From Haberlea rhodopensis (Eukaryota; Streptophyta; Magnoliopsida; Lamiales; Gesneriaceae), in NCBI GenBank assembly GCA_907163345.1, contig CAJQUN010000467.1, forward strand, positions 186,001 to 250,000: DNA of 64,000 nt, in the 5' to 3' direction. The position numbers were made by a program, and so were the translations under genes. A model generated the notes under the pieces. That model ran no database searches, was not told where the DNA came from, and was given only the letters and a program-made list of their open reading frames with translations. How positions within the stretch are numbered: position 1 is the stretch's first letter; every line of letters begins with the position of its first letter. This document shows positions 9,195 through 20,469 of this stretch, one piece after another.

Positions 9195-11370
9195 TGTGAG
9201 ACCCCGTTATCACATCAAGATATTAAGGTGCAATTTAGAGAACTAAACATTCATGTGAATATATCAGAGTAACGTGCCGTGTTGATTATCCTGAGCTTTA
9301 GAGATTACAGTACCAAAATGTTTCAAAAGGAAAGACACAATTCCTACAAAGGTACTACATTATAGTCTTACTCTACTCAGAAGAAGCTATACAAAATTTT
9401 CTCTAACATGCTAATCCTGTAGCACTCCTTACAGCTCAGCATATCAACCCCGACCCTGGTTCTCGTCAACAAAAGCACCTACAAAGACAACCCCCAACAC
9501 ATGAGCATTACACAATTCATATTCAACATAATATGAAAGTAAGGCATAAATGCACAATCTTAAACACAAGCCCTTCCTGTATTTCCAGCATTTATAACGC
9601 CCATTGGTTGTCCCTGTACCATAATTCATAATAAAAACACATTATAAGAATGTATGGTTTCACAAATAAATGTCATGACATTCTTCCTCCTTAAATCCTT
9701 ATTTCAATCCTGAGTCCTTATCATTAGTACATTTTAATGCTTCTTGCTACTCCATGTAAGCGGAATTCTTCCTCGCTTCAAATGGACCTTAGCGTAAGCA
9801 GTTAAAATCCTTACTAAGATAACCTTGACTCGTGAAATACACCTCTTATATTTCACAACATACGTATGCAAAAACAATGCATAATAACATGTATCATAAC
9901 CTTAATGCACCACTTTGCATTCATCATGCGTCAAAAAGACAAACATAAAGCACATGTTACCGTTGGGATGCCCGTACGTCGCTTACGTACCTTTCCAAAA
10001 TGTGATGTGTTGCAGGACTCTATCCCCTGCGCTGTGTAGCAACCTGTGAAGGCTCTACACCAGTGTATAACACAATATTAGATGCCTCATTACAATCCAA
10101 TATCAAAACTTTAACAAAATATATCAATTTATATTTTTCAACATTCTGGGTCTCTCGATTGATCTGCCCCTCTTCCCAATCGATCGAGAAGACGCCTAAA
10201 ATCAAAACCAAGATTCTGCCTCGCTCGATCGATCGAGCTATAATGTCGATCGATCGAGATGCTCTGTTCGAGAAATACCAACCCAGAATTCTCGAACACC
10301 TATATTCACACCCTTCGATCTAGCATATAACATACACCACATGTTTGAACAATTATGCTAGCAATTACAATACACTACTCCGAGTGTATTCATACCAAAT
10401 TTACACCCTAAGCATAAGCCTACATGCATAAACGTCGATCATTTAAACAAGTAGATCAACTTTTCTGGAAACAGGGTAACATATTCATTTCCAGATTTCT
10501 TGAGCACCTCACTTCATGCTATTAAACCTATCACATATATCATAAAGAAAGCTCGAACAAACATGCCATGGGCTTCACAAAACTACCATGCATATTTTCA
10601 CATCAAAGTTTTACCAAAACCTAAGCTAGCATGCTTCAAATATTCATGGTAAAACCCTTCCTAACATGAAAAACAGAGCACTTCCCTGCTCGGATGTTCG
10701 AGGAACCCTTTTCTCTACTACAAATCTAGCACATAAAGCATGCAAGTTACTTAACTAAACATGCTAAGGGCTTCACAAACATCACATAAAGGTACTCATA
10801 ACAATATAACATTATACCCTAAACTAGCATGCCAAATCTGCTACAAGGAACATGCATGCTAGAAAACTGAAAACTGGGAAGAACATGTGACTCCTCACCA
10901 CTTTTGCCATTCGATTTTCTATATGAAAGGATGAATGAAATCCGATCACTTTCCTCCTAGAAACCGACCAAGTTGCAGAAGAAATGAAGGGACGAAGAAG
11001 GAAACTTTTTGAAAGAACCAAGGTGAAAATATCTTTGTGTAAAGTGGCTTGCTTAGTCATCAGCTTTCCAGAAAACAGGGGAGGGGCGTGGGTTTGCAAC
11101 AAGTGGGGGTGGGGTGGTTGCATGTAGGGTGGTTTTGGGGTGTTTAATTGTGTCCCGGTATTTCATACGATGTGTAAAAATATCCCTCCTTGATATTTTA
11201 TTATTTTACCACATCATCACAACAATTTAAAAACACCTAACATGCTCCCTAAACCACATCATCAATTAAATAAATCACTCCCACATACGAAACGCCTTTT
11301 AACACATAGGTTCATAATTAGCAACCCTTGATTGCATGATTACCCACATAATCATTTCGGGGATATCACA
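9195..11370 (-). repeat. 5' LTR of Gypsy-1 (about 2.18 kb)
   Basis: On the minus strand it begins TGTGATATCCCCG at 11370 and ends GGGGTCTCACA at 9195. In plus coordinates the internal order is an imperfect TCGCT/AGCGG-type segment (about 9750-9800), a GTACGT..ACGTAC inverted repeat at 9974-9990, a conserved GTGTAGC/CAATATTAGA block, then the CGATCGATCG cluster at 10151-10260. The neighbouring base 11371 starts a related but diverged LTR, so Gypsy-1 probably inserted into that LTR. Confidence 0.85.
10151..10260. repeat. CGATCGATCG palindrome cluster in Gypsy-1 LTR
   Basis: Four or five full or near-perfect sites with flanks of the type CTCGATCGATCGAG, for example near 10224 and 10245, plus decayed versions at 10153 and 10179. 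The same type of cluster recurs at a comparable LTR position in the other gypsy elements of the window. Confidence 0.85.
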
Positions 11371-11929
11371 AGAATTATGCCTGCTATACCAAAAGCACTC
11401 CTCACAAGCTCACCGCATCAACCCGCCTTAGCCCTTCCGCCCAAAGGTACCTACAGGAACAACCCCAAAACCATGAGCATGTAACAAACCATATTCACAA
11501 TAATATGATTGTAATTTAGAAATGTATAAACCGTAAATATGAATCACTTCCTGTATTTAATACATTTAAATGCTCCCTTTGGTTGTCCCTGTACCACAAT
11601 CATAATCAATAGATTATAATACCAATAATGTTTGTCATGACATGCATCCATTCCATGTATACCAATATGCATTTCCAGTCTTATTATATCAGTGGCATAA
11701 TACCTCTCGCGTTTACATTACAGCGGCATTAATACCCCTCACCTCGCAATAGTAATATGACAGCGGAATTATCCTTCGTTTCGACATATTTGCGGCAAAT
11801 ATCCTTCGTCGCTATAATATGACAGCGGCAAGTATTCTATCATCGCTTCGACATGAAGGCAGCAAGTATTCTTCATCACTGGAATAAAACTTCGACTCAC
11901 AATCACATGCACCAATGCATCAAATATAC

Positions 11930-12050
11930 ACATGCAACCATAATGCATATCCAACCCATGTATGCAACCATGATGCATAACCAAGACCATGTATGCAACC
12001 ATAATGCATAATTAAGTCCATGTGTGCAACCATAATGTATAACCAATTCA
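11930..12050. repeat. 31-bp subrepeats in LTR (ATGCAACCATAATGCATAA)
   Basis: The phrase CCATGTATGCAACCATAATG recurs about every 31 bases (for example at 11957, 11988 and 12019), with four partial or full copies. Comparable ATGCAT-containing subrepeats sit at the same place in the Gypsy-2 LTR (about 24575-24650) and, as 39-bp units, in the LTR at 47987-49740. Confidence 0.7.
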
Positions 12051-12260
12051 ATGCGTAAAATATGTTTTACCGTCCGATGCCCGTACATCTCACTACGTAC
12101 CTTAGTTCCAAAATGGAGATGTCGAAGGATTTTATCTCCTTGGCTGTGTAGCCACCTGGGGTGGTTCTGCACATTCACACAAACCAATATTAGGAGCCAA
12201 TAATAGTCCAATAGCAAAAAAATCCCACAAAAATAACCAAAACATCACTTTTTGGTGACT

Positions 12261-12470
12261 CACGATCGATCGCCACAAAGCCGCGATCGATCGCGAGATC
12301 ACACTGCCCGAGCCAACAATTTTATGCCCTCGGCGATCGATCGCGACATTTGGCGTGATCGATCGCGGGGCCCGCCGATCGATCGCCCAAACATGGCGAT
12401 CGATCACCAAGTGCTCCTGCCGCTCACTGCCTGCGCGCGATCGATCGCCAAAAACGGGCGATCGATTGCC
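12261..12470. repeat. CGATCGATCG palindrome cluster in truncated LTR
   Basis: Eight sites in about 210 bases. Most are GCGATCGATCGC and a few carry one mismatch (TGATCGATCG, CGATCGATCA, CGATCGATTG). Spacing is irregular at about 20-45 bases. Open frames through it on both strands are a consequence of the palindrome. Confidence 0.9.
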
Positions 12471-13190
12471 GCACCTGTAACCCAAAAAACCACCATTTTT
12501 ACACCATTTTTCTTCCCCAATCCATACCAACACAACTTAACCACAAACCCAAACATCAAAACACTACAAGCCTTCAATAAACACCTTAATACCACCAAAA
12601 ATCCAACACCCAAGCAAACTCAACACAAACCCAAATCATACCATTTTTAAATCCCAAAATCAAACCCATTTCAAAATAAAACCTCATAAAAACATCAAGG
12701 AGGGATCCATACCTCTTATGGACTCCAAATCCTACCAAGAATCTCACAAACAAAGTTTTTGCAAAGATTTTCTTCCTCCTTTTAGCCAAAATCATGAATG
12801 GTGTTTTTGGGGTAGGGTTGGGAGAGTTGTTTGGTAAAGAGTGGTGGAAGGGGTGAGGTAGTGGGGTATAAGGGGTTAATTAAAACACATACCCCAACAA
12901 TTAGCATGATGAATAAATTATCCCATCATGATATTTTAAAAGCATTTTCTAGAAATACACCAAAACCTCAATTAAATACATGCTTTGTCAAATAATCATT
13001 AACCATCACAATTAAACCATGTTAACACCCAATTTCCCAACATGCATAACATGCACCACGAAATTCATTACCAGGTCACGCCCACCATGTGACTAAGCAT
13101 TTCTCATATTAATTAATTTCCTAACACCATAAATAATCACATAAACACAATTCATGCCCAAATGCATATAATCATTTCGGGGATATCACA

Positions 13191-13420
13191 CTGCTCAAGC
13201 TGGAAAATAGGTTTTTTGTGTTCAAACCCCATTTAGATTGTTGAACCAGCTTGAGTCATAATATATGAAATGTAGTATTTTGAGATCTGGATTTTAAGCA
13301 CCCGAATTGAGTCGTTTTGATGTCGTATGAAATTTAGTGAGTTTTCTACAAAAATGGGTCAGGCTGAAATCTAAGAAAAACGCTAAGGGTCAATTTGAGA
13401 AGTTGAATTTGATTCAATGC
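13191..13420 (+). repeat. Relic plus-strand gypsy LTR, left part
   Basis: The sequence is similar to an internal part of the Gypsy-4 LTR (compare the phrase AAAATGGGTCAGGCTG here and near 14660), but diverged. It ends with AATGC, the target duplication of Gypsy-4. Its continuation is at 23135-23752. It therefore predates Gypsy-4. Confidence 0.7.
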
Positions 13421-16075
13421 TGTAAGACCCCGATGCTAAATAATCCGGATTAACGATGATTAAGCAAACCCGGATAATTAAAAGTATAGACTTTGAATTA
13501 AGGTGTCCCGACTACGATGAGTCAACAAACTAGTGGAACATGTTTTTAGTGCATGAGCATGTGCATGATCACATGGTACTTGGAGAACACATGCCACTAA
13601 TTAATTTAACTCATGTTTAATAATGATTTTGGACCTTTAATCTTGCAAGATAGTGATGCATTGACACATGGATTCCACCATGCATCAAATAAATTAAAAA
13701 CATGCCAAATGACATAGGAACCCACTTACCATGTAACTATCCAGATTTGGGTTGCTTTATTTTGCTAGCACTTTCTCTCTCTAATTCCTAAAAAAAAAAA
13801 AAAAATTCCTCTTCCTTCTCTCATCTCCATTTTCGAAATTCAGCCTTTCTTTCACCCAAAATTCTTTTAAGTTTGTGAATGCATGTCACATGCAATCATA
13901 GAAATAAAGAGGCTTTGAGGTGGGAAGCTAGAAACCTCAAGAAATTGTGGGAGTGGAGGCTTGGATTGATCTTTGGTGGAAATTTTGGGTCTACAAGGGT
14001 ATGAACCTGTTCTTATCTTTATTTAGTTGAATTTTGTTGATTTGGAGTCGAAAATTTAAGAAGAAGCATGAATGTGTTGAGGTCTTTTTGTAAAACAGAA
14101 TCTGCACAAATTTGATGTTGCATGCAGTAGATGATTTCGAAAATTCGATTTACTTAGTCTCGGAATATGACTTTGAGCCAAATACAAGTTGTTTATATAT
14201 GTGTTTTCGTCCTGTGGTTAAGATTTGAGATGATTTGGACTTAAAATGAATGAGTTATGATGTTTTTACCACAAGGTGCACAATCTGGGACATGCATGTA
14301 GGCGGGTTGCACATGCAGTGTGTTCTTGGTAAATCTGGGCAAATTATGCTACGATTTTGACCTTGGTGTCTGCATAAAAGTTGTAAAACTTTGAGTTATA
14401 TTGCATTAGAAACTGGCCTCACATGATTTGGAGTTCAATTGTGCAAGATATGCACTGTTTCCTAGAACTGTTCACTCTGTCAAAACAGAGTGTATAAGTA
14501 TTTTTAAAACTGCCATACTTTGTTCTTCATGTACCTTTAGATGAGCGAACTAGCTTCTGGACTTCAAATATGAACTGTAGTACTTTGGGGTTTCGTGATG
14601 TTTCAACTAGCCTCAAGTCATTTGGACATCATATGAATTTATTACGAAGTTTATACAAAAATGGGTCAGGCTGGAATTTGGTGAATTGTCCTATTTTTCC
14701 AGCAGATTGTTCTTGGCCATTTTACCTAGGCTAAATGAACGAATTTGAAGATGAGTTGAACTGATGAAATGTTCATTTTTGAGTTAGCTTTGAAAATAAA
14801 TTGGACCCATGTGATTTTATTAAGTATCGAACAAGTTATGAGCCGATCTCTACGGTTGCACAGGCTGAAATTTAGAGAATTGGTTTTGGGTCTAAGTTTG
14901 AGTTTTATTTTGATATGTTTAAGGCTAGTTGTGACATTATGTTGTATTTGGAACTGTTATGGCCAGGTTTATTAATCCTAAGATTGAGTCGAGGATCACT
15001 TGGTAATTAGCTAACGGTGTGATGTACGTTGAAATGAGTTGTATCATGACGTCTGGCAAAGGCGTGTAATGATACTATTGTATGACCTTTTTGACATTAC
15101 TTGATAAATCGAATTAATTGTCACTATATGATGTCTTATATGATTTGATGGTTTGGATTTCATGATATGTGAGATTACTTGACATGGATTTATGTTCACA
15201 TATGATTGCATGATATATTGAGTTGCATATGTCATTAATGCATAATGATTCATGGGCATATCATATTGAGCTATCGTTTCCTTGATATCCATGATTTTGA
15301 CTGAGTTGACTTACTCTGAGTGTCGGGTACGATGAGCATGGCGATGACAGGCAGTATAGGTAGTAACTGTAGTCACGTGCAGGTGCGACCGGACCTAGAC
15401 ACGAAGGCTGGATGCAGTAACGTACATAGGATGAGTTTTTCCTAGCGCAATGTACGTATACTGTCACCCTCTGCTCGAGCTTTGATGATTTGATGATACC
15501 TCCCTTTGGACTCCGATATTTGGTATCTTGATATTCGATTCTTTGTACCCATTCATACATCGCATTCATACATGGTATGCATTGCATGATACTTTGTCAT
15601 ACTTGACATGATCTATTTATTTCTCGTACTGGGTTCTGACCCCCGTAGTGGGGCCTGTCATGTCTTTGTTGTATGGGCATGACAGGTGGTACAGGTGGAC
15701 GTATTGCGGATGCTCGGGGTGAAGCATCGATGAATACCGGAGCTCCTTGAGAGCGAGCTCATGTTTATGTTTTATGTTTTGAGTCCCAGTAGTTGTTAGA
15801 ATATTTTTAATTATGTTTTGAATTACTAGGGTATGCCCCGAGTATCTGTATTTTAAGTATTCTACTACTGGTTGATTTATACTTGATATGGATGTTATGC
15901 TCAACGTGTTAAATTGGAAACTGGAATTACGTATTTTCAGTATCACTATATATGTATCACCTAAAAGCGAAAATTTTTTAGGGCCATTTGATAAGACCTT
16001 TGAAATAAATCTTCCGCTGTTTACGCAAATTAATCATGTGTTAATTAAACACCACATTAGGATCGAGTCCTCACA
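13421..16075 (+). repeat. 5' LTR of Gypsy-4 (about 2.65 kb)
   Basis: It begins TGTAAGACCCCGATG and ends GAGTCCTCACA directly before the primer-binding site. It contains a 15-base A tract near 13790 and a strong inverted repeat at 15421-15458. Antisense open frames of 82 and 108 codons here recur in the other LTR and reflect LTR duplication, not genes. No CGATCGATCG cluster was seen. Confidence 0.92.
15421..15458 (+). repeat. Stem-loop-like inverted repeat in Gypsy-4 LTR
   Basis: ACGTACAT followed by AGGA can pair with TCCT and ATGTACGT downstream, giving a bulged stem of about 12 pairs. The copy in the 3' LTR is at 22471-22509. A related site with different arms occurs in the relic LTR near 23612-23655. 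Confidence 0.6.
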
Positions 16076-16078
16076 TTA

Positions 16079-16090
16079 TGGTATCAGAGC
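16079..16090 (+). other. Primer-binding site of Gypsy-4, tRNA-iMet type
   Basis: TGGTATCAGAGC begins three bases after the 5' LTR end at 16075. Confidence 0.92.
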
Positions 16091-19000
16091 ATAATCTGGG
16101 ATATGCTCGAACTAGAGTTAGGACACTGAGTATAGACACAAATGAATTGTTTGTGCATGTGTCTGACTATCTGATTTATATGCTCTTGCCTGCTATGTTT
16201 ACATGTTCGATAATGAGAGTTTATGCATGTACTGGATTAGTAAGCAGGAATAATGAGATGTCATATCTCTGAAGATTTTAATATGCTGATTTGCATATAA
16301 TATAGAGAATTTGAATGCTGAGTTGCATAATCTAGAAAATTTTAATGCTGCGTTGCATATATTCTAGAGAATTTTATCTGTTAGCACTGACAGTTGCTTA
16401 TCGGATGATGATGTAGAATAAGTGATGAGAACATCTCTGACTTGAGATTTATGTTTTGATTTTATGATGGACAGTTAGTGTTTGGACAGGTAGCAGTGTT
16501 ATGAACTTTAAGAGCCATCTTTTGTACCTGTAGGCACTGTAAACTGTGAATTGAATTAACTTAGTGTTATTGAAAATGTTTATCACTTTGGGACTTATCC
16601 TTGTGAATAGTGGGATGACACTAGAACTAATTAAAACGCTATGTGTCGATTGACAACAGGAATTTTAAGCCTGAAAGACCAAGGTTATACGTATGAGTTT
16701 ACGTCAAAACCTGTGTACGCCAAGATGAGAATTTAGAACTTGAGGATATTGGAATTAACGATTTTTCAATTGAAGGATCGAGTATAGTTGTTGTGAGAAA
16801 CAACAAGAATTGTTTGACTGAGGACTTGGATTGGGGGACTGTCATAATTCAGTTCCAGTTTATATGTCCAACATATGAATAAATACTACAATATGAACTA
16901 TTCTAGATGAGAGTATCTAGAGTAATGGTAGTGATGAAAGACGAGTTTTCCCTCCTTTTGTTACGGGAAAATATGTTTACTACAAAGTCATGTTGATTAC
17001 ATGGAAAATGATAAACGATTATCGTGGACTTGAGAAATGGAAGTATGTGCTTAATCTCGATAGCTATTCACCAGCGAAGAGATTTATATTAGCAGTGTTT
17101 TGACTGAAGAATAAGGCACCGACGTGGAGCGAAGTAATTAGAACTAGATTAAAGATTAATGAAGTGACTATCATTGGGATAATCCAAGTAATCCTGGAAA
17201 AGTTTCAAAAGTATCACTCAAATTTATCCAGCTCTAGTAGTTCTAGAGGTACTATGAGATTGTAGAATACCAAGCTTTCTGAGGTCATGGTGGATGTAAT
17301 ATCTACTGATCTATTTGAAAGAATAAAAGAAACTGTTATTGATTGTGGCCAGTCAGAGCATGCCCGTTACGTGCTCAGGAACAGATGCAACCATAACAAC
17401 AAATACCCTGAGCTAGGGGTAGTTATCAGAGTCGTTATTCTTTTCGACCACTTAGGTCCAGCAGCAGTTAGTTACCTGTAGACCAGAGAGTATACATTGA
17501 TAGAGGATATGGTTTTAGATGCTTCAGTACTAGTGATCGCAGATACATGTCATGCATTTGGTCACAATGCACAAGTTTTATTGAGATAAAAGCATTGTTT
17601 TCATACATTGCATCAAATGTGCATTGATTATTATTATTTGGAAAATACACCAGCCGAGATGATTTTACTATCCACACTTGCAATAATGAACTGTACCTTA
17701 CAATTTAATGATAGTATTTTGGATGTGAATTTAATGGCGTGCCGAGATATAATTTTGATTGTATCGAAGGCATAGATACTGTGATAAGTTTCGAAGTATT
17801 AGAGATGATTTTATGGTGTAGTGAATTTTTACCGTATTGTGTCTCCAAATGAAATGTTTACAGCCACAATAGCAAACTAAGATACTTATAGTATCAGCTA
17901 TGAAATAATTACAGTTGCGATACTTGGAAAGTAAAGGATATGTGATAATAAGCAGTTGAAGCTGATCAGGAAGAGTCGATGTTGACTGATATCTTAGTGG
18001 TAAGAAAACTTACCAAGATTTTCTGAAGAAATAAAAGAATTTTCACTGGAGAAGGAAATCGATTTTAACTATTTGTTGATGCCAATGAATAGATTCCATA
18101 TCGAATGTACTGTACGGAATGTCATCAACAAAGTTGACAAATATAGAAGGATAGTTGCAGAATGACCTTGATACGAGTACATATGTCTGAGTATGTCACT
18201 TGAGGAAAACATCAGCATTGTCCGTGAAGAAGAAAGATGATATTATGAAGAAGTGTATCAACTAAAGGTAGTCGAATCGGGCTATTGTCAAGAATAAATA
18301 CTCACTGCCTAAGATCTATAAGTATTTGATCAGTTGTAAGGAACTTCGATGTATAAGAAGAATGAATTTAAATCTGGTTACCATCTGTTTAACTCAGAAG
18401 AGAAAATGTTCTCTAGGCAATTGATCAAACCAGATATAGGCATTTTGAATTTTTGGTAATGTCGTGTGGTCTGACAACTATACCGGTAGAGTTATGAATT
18501 TGATGAAGAAAATTTTTCGTAACTTTTGGGCAGAAGTGTAATCATATTCATCAGTGGTATACTAGTGTATACGAGATCCGGAAGGAACCACACAGAACAC
18601 ATGTGATTGATTTTTCAGACGCTTCGTGAAGCTCAAAGGGTGTACCAAGTTATTGAAATGTAAATCTTGGTTGAATCAAGTGTTGTTTTGGGATAGGTGA
18701 TATCATCTCACCGGATATCTGTTGATTCCAGTAAAGTAAAGATAGTACTAATTTGGCCAAGACCAATCATTGTACTCAAGATGAAAAGTTTTATGAATTT
18801 TGACAGATACTACAGGCTTTTACGGAAGGATATTCTAGGATAGCCTGTCTTATGAACTAATTGACCAAGAAAATTTGATATTCGTTTGGTCAGATGAATG
18901 AGAAAGCAGTTTTATTAACTGAAACTGAAATGGACTACAACCCCAATGTTGTTTTGGTTTAACTGGTTCAGGGAGATATGTAGTTGTGCAAATACTTATG

Positions 19001-20450
19001 TCAAAGATTTGAAGCTATGTTTTAATGTATCATGAAAAGATGATTGCATATTCTTGAGATATAAGCGATGACTGGATTTATTAAAGAATTTGACTTTGAT
19101 AGTCAATATAAATCAAGGAAAATGAAACTAGTAGCAGACGCACTGAACCTAAAAGTTCAAGGTGCAATGGTAGCATCAATGTTTGCTTTGCAGTTTGATA
19201 ACCTCTGATTTTGACGATCGGAAGGACTCGAAGGACAGACCCATACAGATATTGAGTTAAGAAATTGGTTCTGTCTTATCAACCAAGAGCCATTTAGTGG
19301 TGGTTGCGAATGAAAAATCAGTATATAGCATCGAATTTTACTGATTTGAAAGACGTATTACAGCAGAAAGCACACTATAGAGAACATAGTGTTATTCTGG
19401 GAATGATGAGATGTATCATTCTCGAGATCCTATTTATGATGAGATGGTATAAATAAAGAAATTTTTGAATTTTGTGGCAAATTGTTTGACATGCCAGCAG
19501 GTAAAGAAAAAAATACGAGACCTAATGGGAATAGTACAGGATTTGTAAGTACCACAATGAATTTGAGAAATTTCTAGTTTTGAGTTTTATAGCTCAAATA
19601 TTTACAAACAGAGATTGTGAAACAAGTTGAATTGAAATTGATTGACTATTCAATACAAGATATTGATTTCATGTGATAGTCTATATGTCTAAAGAAGACG
19701 CCATGTTTAAGATATGGATAATGTGGTTTAGTTACAGTGAGTTTCTATAATAGATGTATCTGATTTAGATCCGAGGATAATATCAGAATTCGAAACTATT
19801 TTTAGAATGTAATGGATACTAAGTTAGCAATGAGTATTGTTTTTCATACCCAGACCGATGGACAAACTGAGAGAATTATCCACACTTTGGAAGCTATGTC
19901 CTGTTTTTAGTGATGAATTTAGTGGGAATTGATAGAGATCACTATTCACTAGTAGAAGTTTCCTATAATTTAAGTTCCAGACAACTATCGGGATGGCGTC
20001 GGTTGAGATTTTGTAGAGCCAAAAGTGCAGATCGCTGATATGATGATATGGAATTGATAATGAATTTTTGGCACACCTTGAGATTGTTGAGAAAATCTGC
20101 CATAAACGATAAAATTTCTACGGAAACGATTGAAATTTGGCTTAAGGTGAGCAGATTTTCTACGCCAAAGAGAAATATATCGTTAAACTTTCTAATTGAG
20201 AATCAGGTAAATCTGAAGATATTACCTTTGCGATGATCACTATGATTCGTTAAGTGAGTTATGATGCTGCCTCGATATTTTGAACCTTGTGGAATCAGAG
20301 AGAAGTTGATTAGTGGTAGATCGTTGAGACGACCACAACAGTTGTCATTGATACATGATGATCCTTAAGTATCTATGAATGAGATTGAGACATCTCAAAT
20401 GTTTTGATTTATTGAGTTATGCTCAGTTTTGCGATTTCGAGGACGAAATC
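16091..20450 (+). pseudogene. Decayed gag-pol of Gypsy-4
   Basis: No frame longer than about 65 codons survives, but pol landmarks can be followed in order once frame breaks are ignored. An RT remnant near 18455-18530 resembles the conserved FGLTNAP block. A decayed aspartate-containing catalytic block lies near 18545-18570. RNase H/tether remnants lie near 19075-19140 and include VADALN. The integrase zinc-finger remnant CLTCQQ is near 19487, and QTDGQTER is near 19850. Order and motifs fit Ty3/gypsy. Every domain has substitutions and indels, so no functional enzyme can be made. A gag portion is not identifiable in 16091-18300. Confidence 0.8.
20433..20450 (+). repeat. Hairpin GATTTCG-AGGA-CGAAATC upstream of polypurine tract
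   Basis: A perfect 7-bp inverted repeat with an AGGA loop ends next to the polypurine tract of Gypsy-4. The identical sequence occurs at the same place in Gypsy-2 (25827-25844) and Gypsy-3 (50400-50417). It stays intact here although the rest of the interior has decayed. Confidence 0.85.
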
Positions 20451-20469
20451 TTTTTAAGAGGGGAAGAAG
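20451..20469 (+). other. Polypurine tract of Gypsy-4
   Basis: TTTTTAAGAGGGGAAGAAG lies directly before the 3' LTR start TGTAAGG, the expected position for the plus-strand primer. Confidence 0.88.

Larger units (their letters stand above)
6083..11370 (-). mobile_element. Gypsy-1: Tekay/Del-type Ty3/gypsy element, 5' portion
   Basis: On the minus strand the order is LTR (11370-9195), tRNA-iMet primer-binding site (9189-9178), a short leader, then a single long gag-protease-RT-RNase H frame (8977-6083). The SIRE-like copia cuts that frame at 6083. Integrase, chromodomain and 3' LTR would lie left of the window. The RT/RNase H closely matches that of Gypsy-2 and Gypsy-3, which retain C-terminal chromodomains. 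This supports placing it in the Tekay/Del chromoviruses. Confidence 0.88.
11371..13190 (-). repeat. Truncated gypsy LTR (family TGTGATATCC), interrupted by Gypsy-1
   Basis: The minus-strand start TGTGATATCCCCG at 13190 is intact. The last 200 or so bases of the LTR are missing at 11371, where the Gypsy-1 LTR begins. Content and order match the Gypsy-1 LTR (GTTGTCCCTGTACC, TCGCT/AGCGG module at about 11690-11880, 31-bp subrepeats at about 11930-12050, GTAC inverted repeat near 12083, CGATCGATCG cluster), but sequence identity is much lower. The missing end is expected beyond the other end of Gypsy-1, outside the window. Confidence 0.75.

Noticed and set aside
12132..12650. Overlapping open frames with repeated IDR and RSIA residues across the palindrome clusters (also at 24728-25121, 29723-30025, 35303-35620, 47524-47942, 48749-49024, 56000-56328)
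   Set aside because: The palindrome CGATCGATCG contains no stop codon in most frames on either strand, so long frames arise on both strands at once. They have no family similarity and differ between LTR copies by frameshifts.
13787..13804. Poly-A tract as a sign of a SINE, LINE or processed gene
   Set aside because: It lies inside the Gypsy-4 LTR, is repeated in the other LTR, and has no target duplication of its own.
15044..15946. Antisense frames of 82, 108 and 109 codons repeated at 22095-23039
   Set aside because: They are conserved only because the two LTRs of Gypsy-4 are duplicates. They are antisense to the element and have no recognisable domain.
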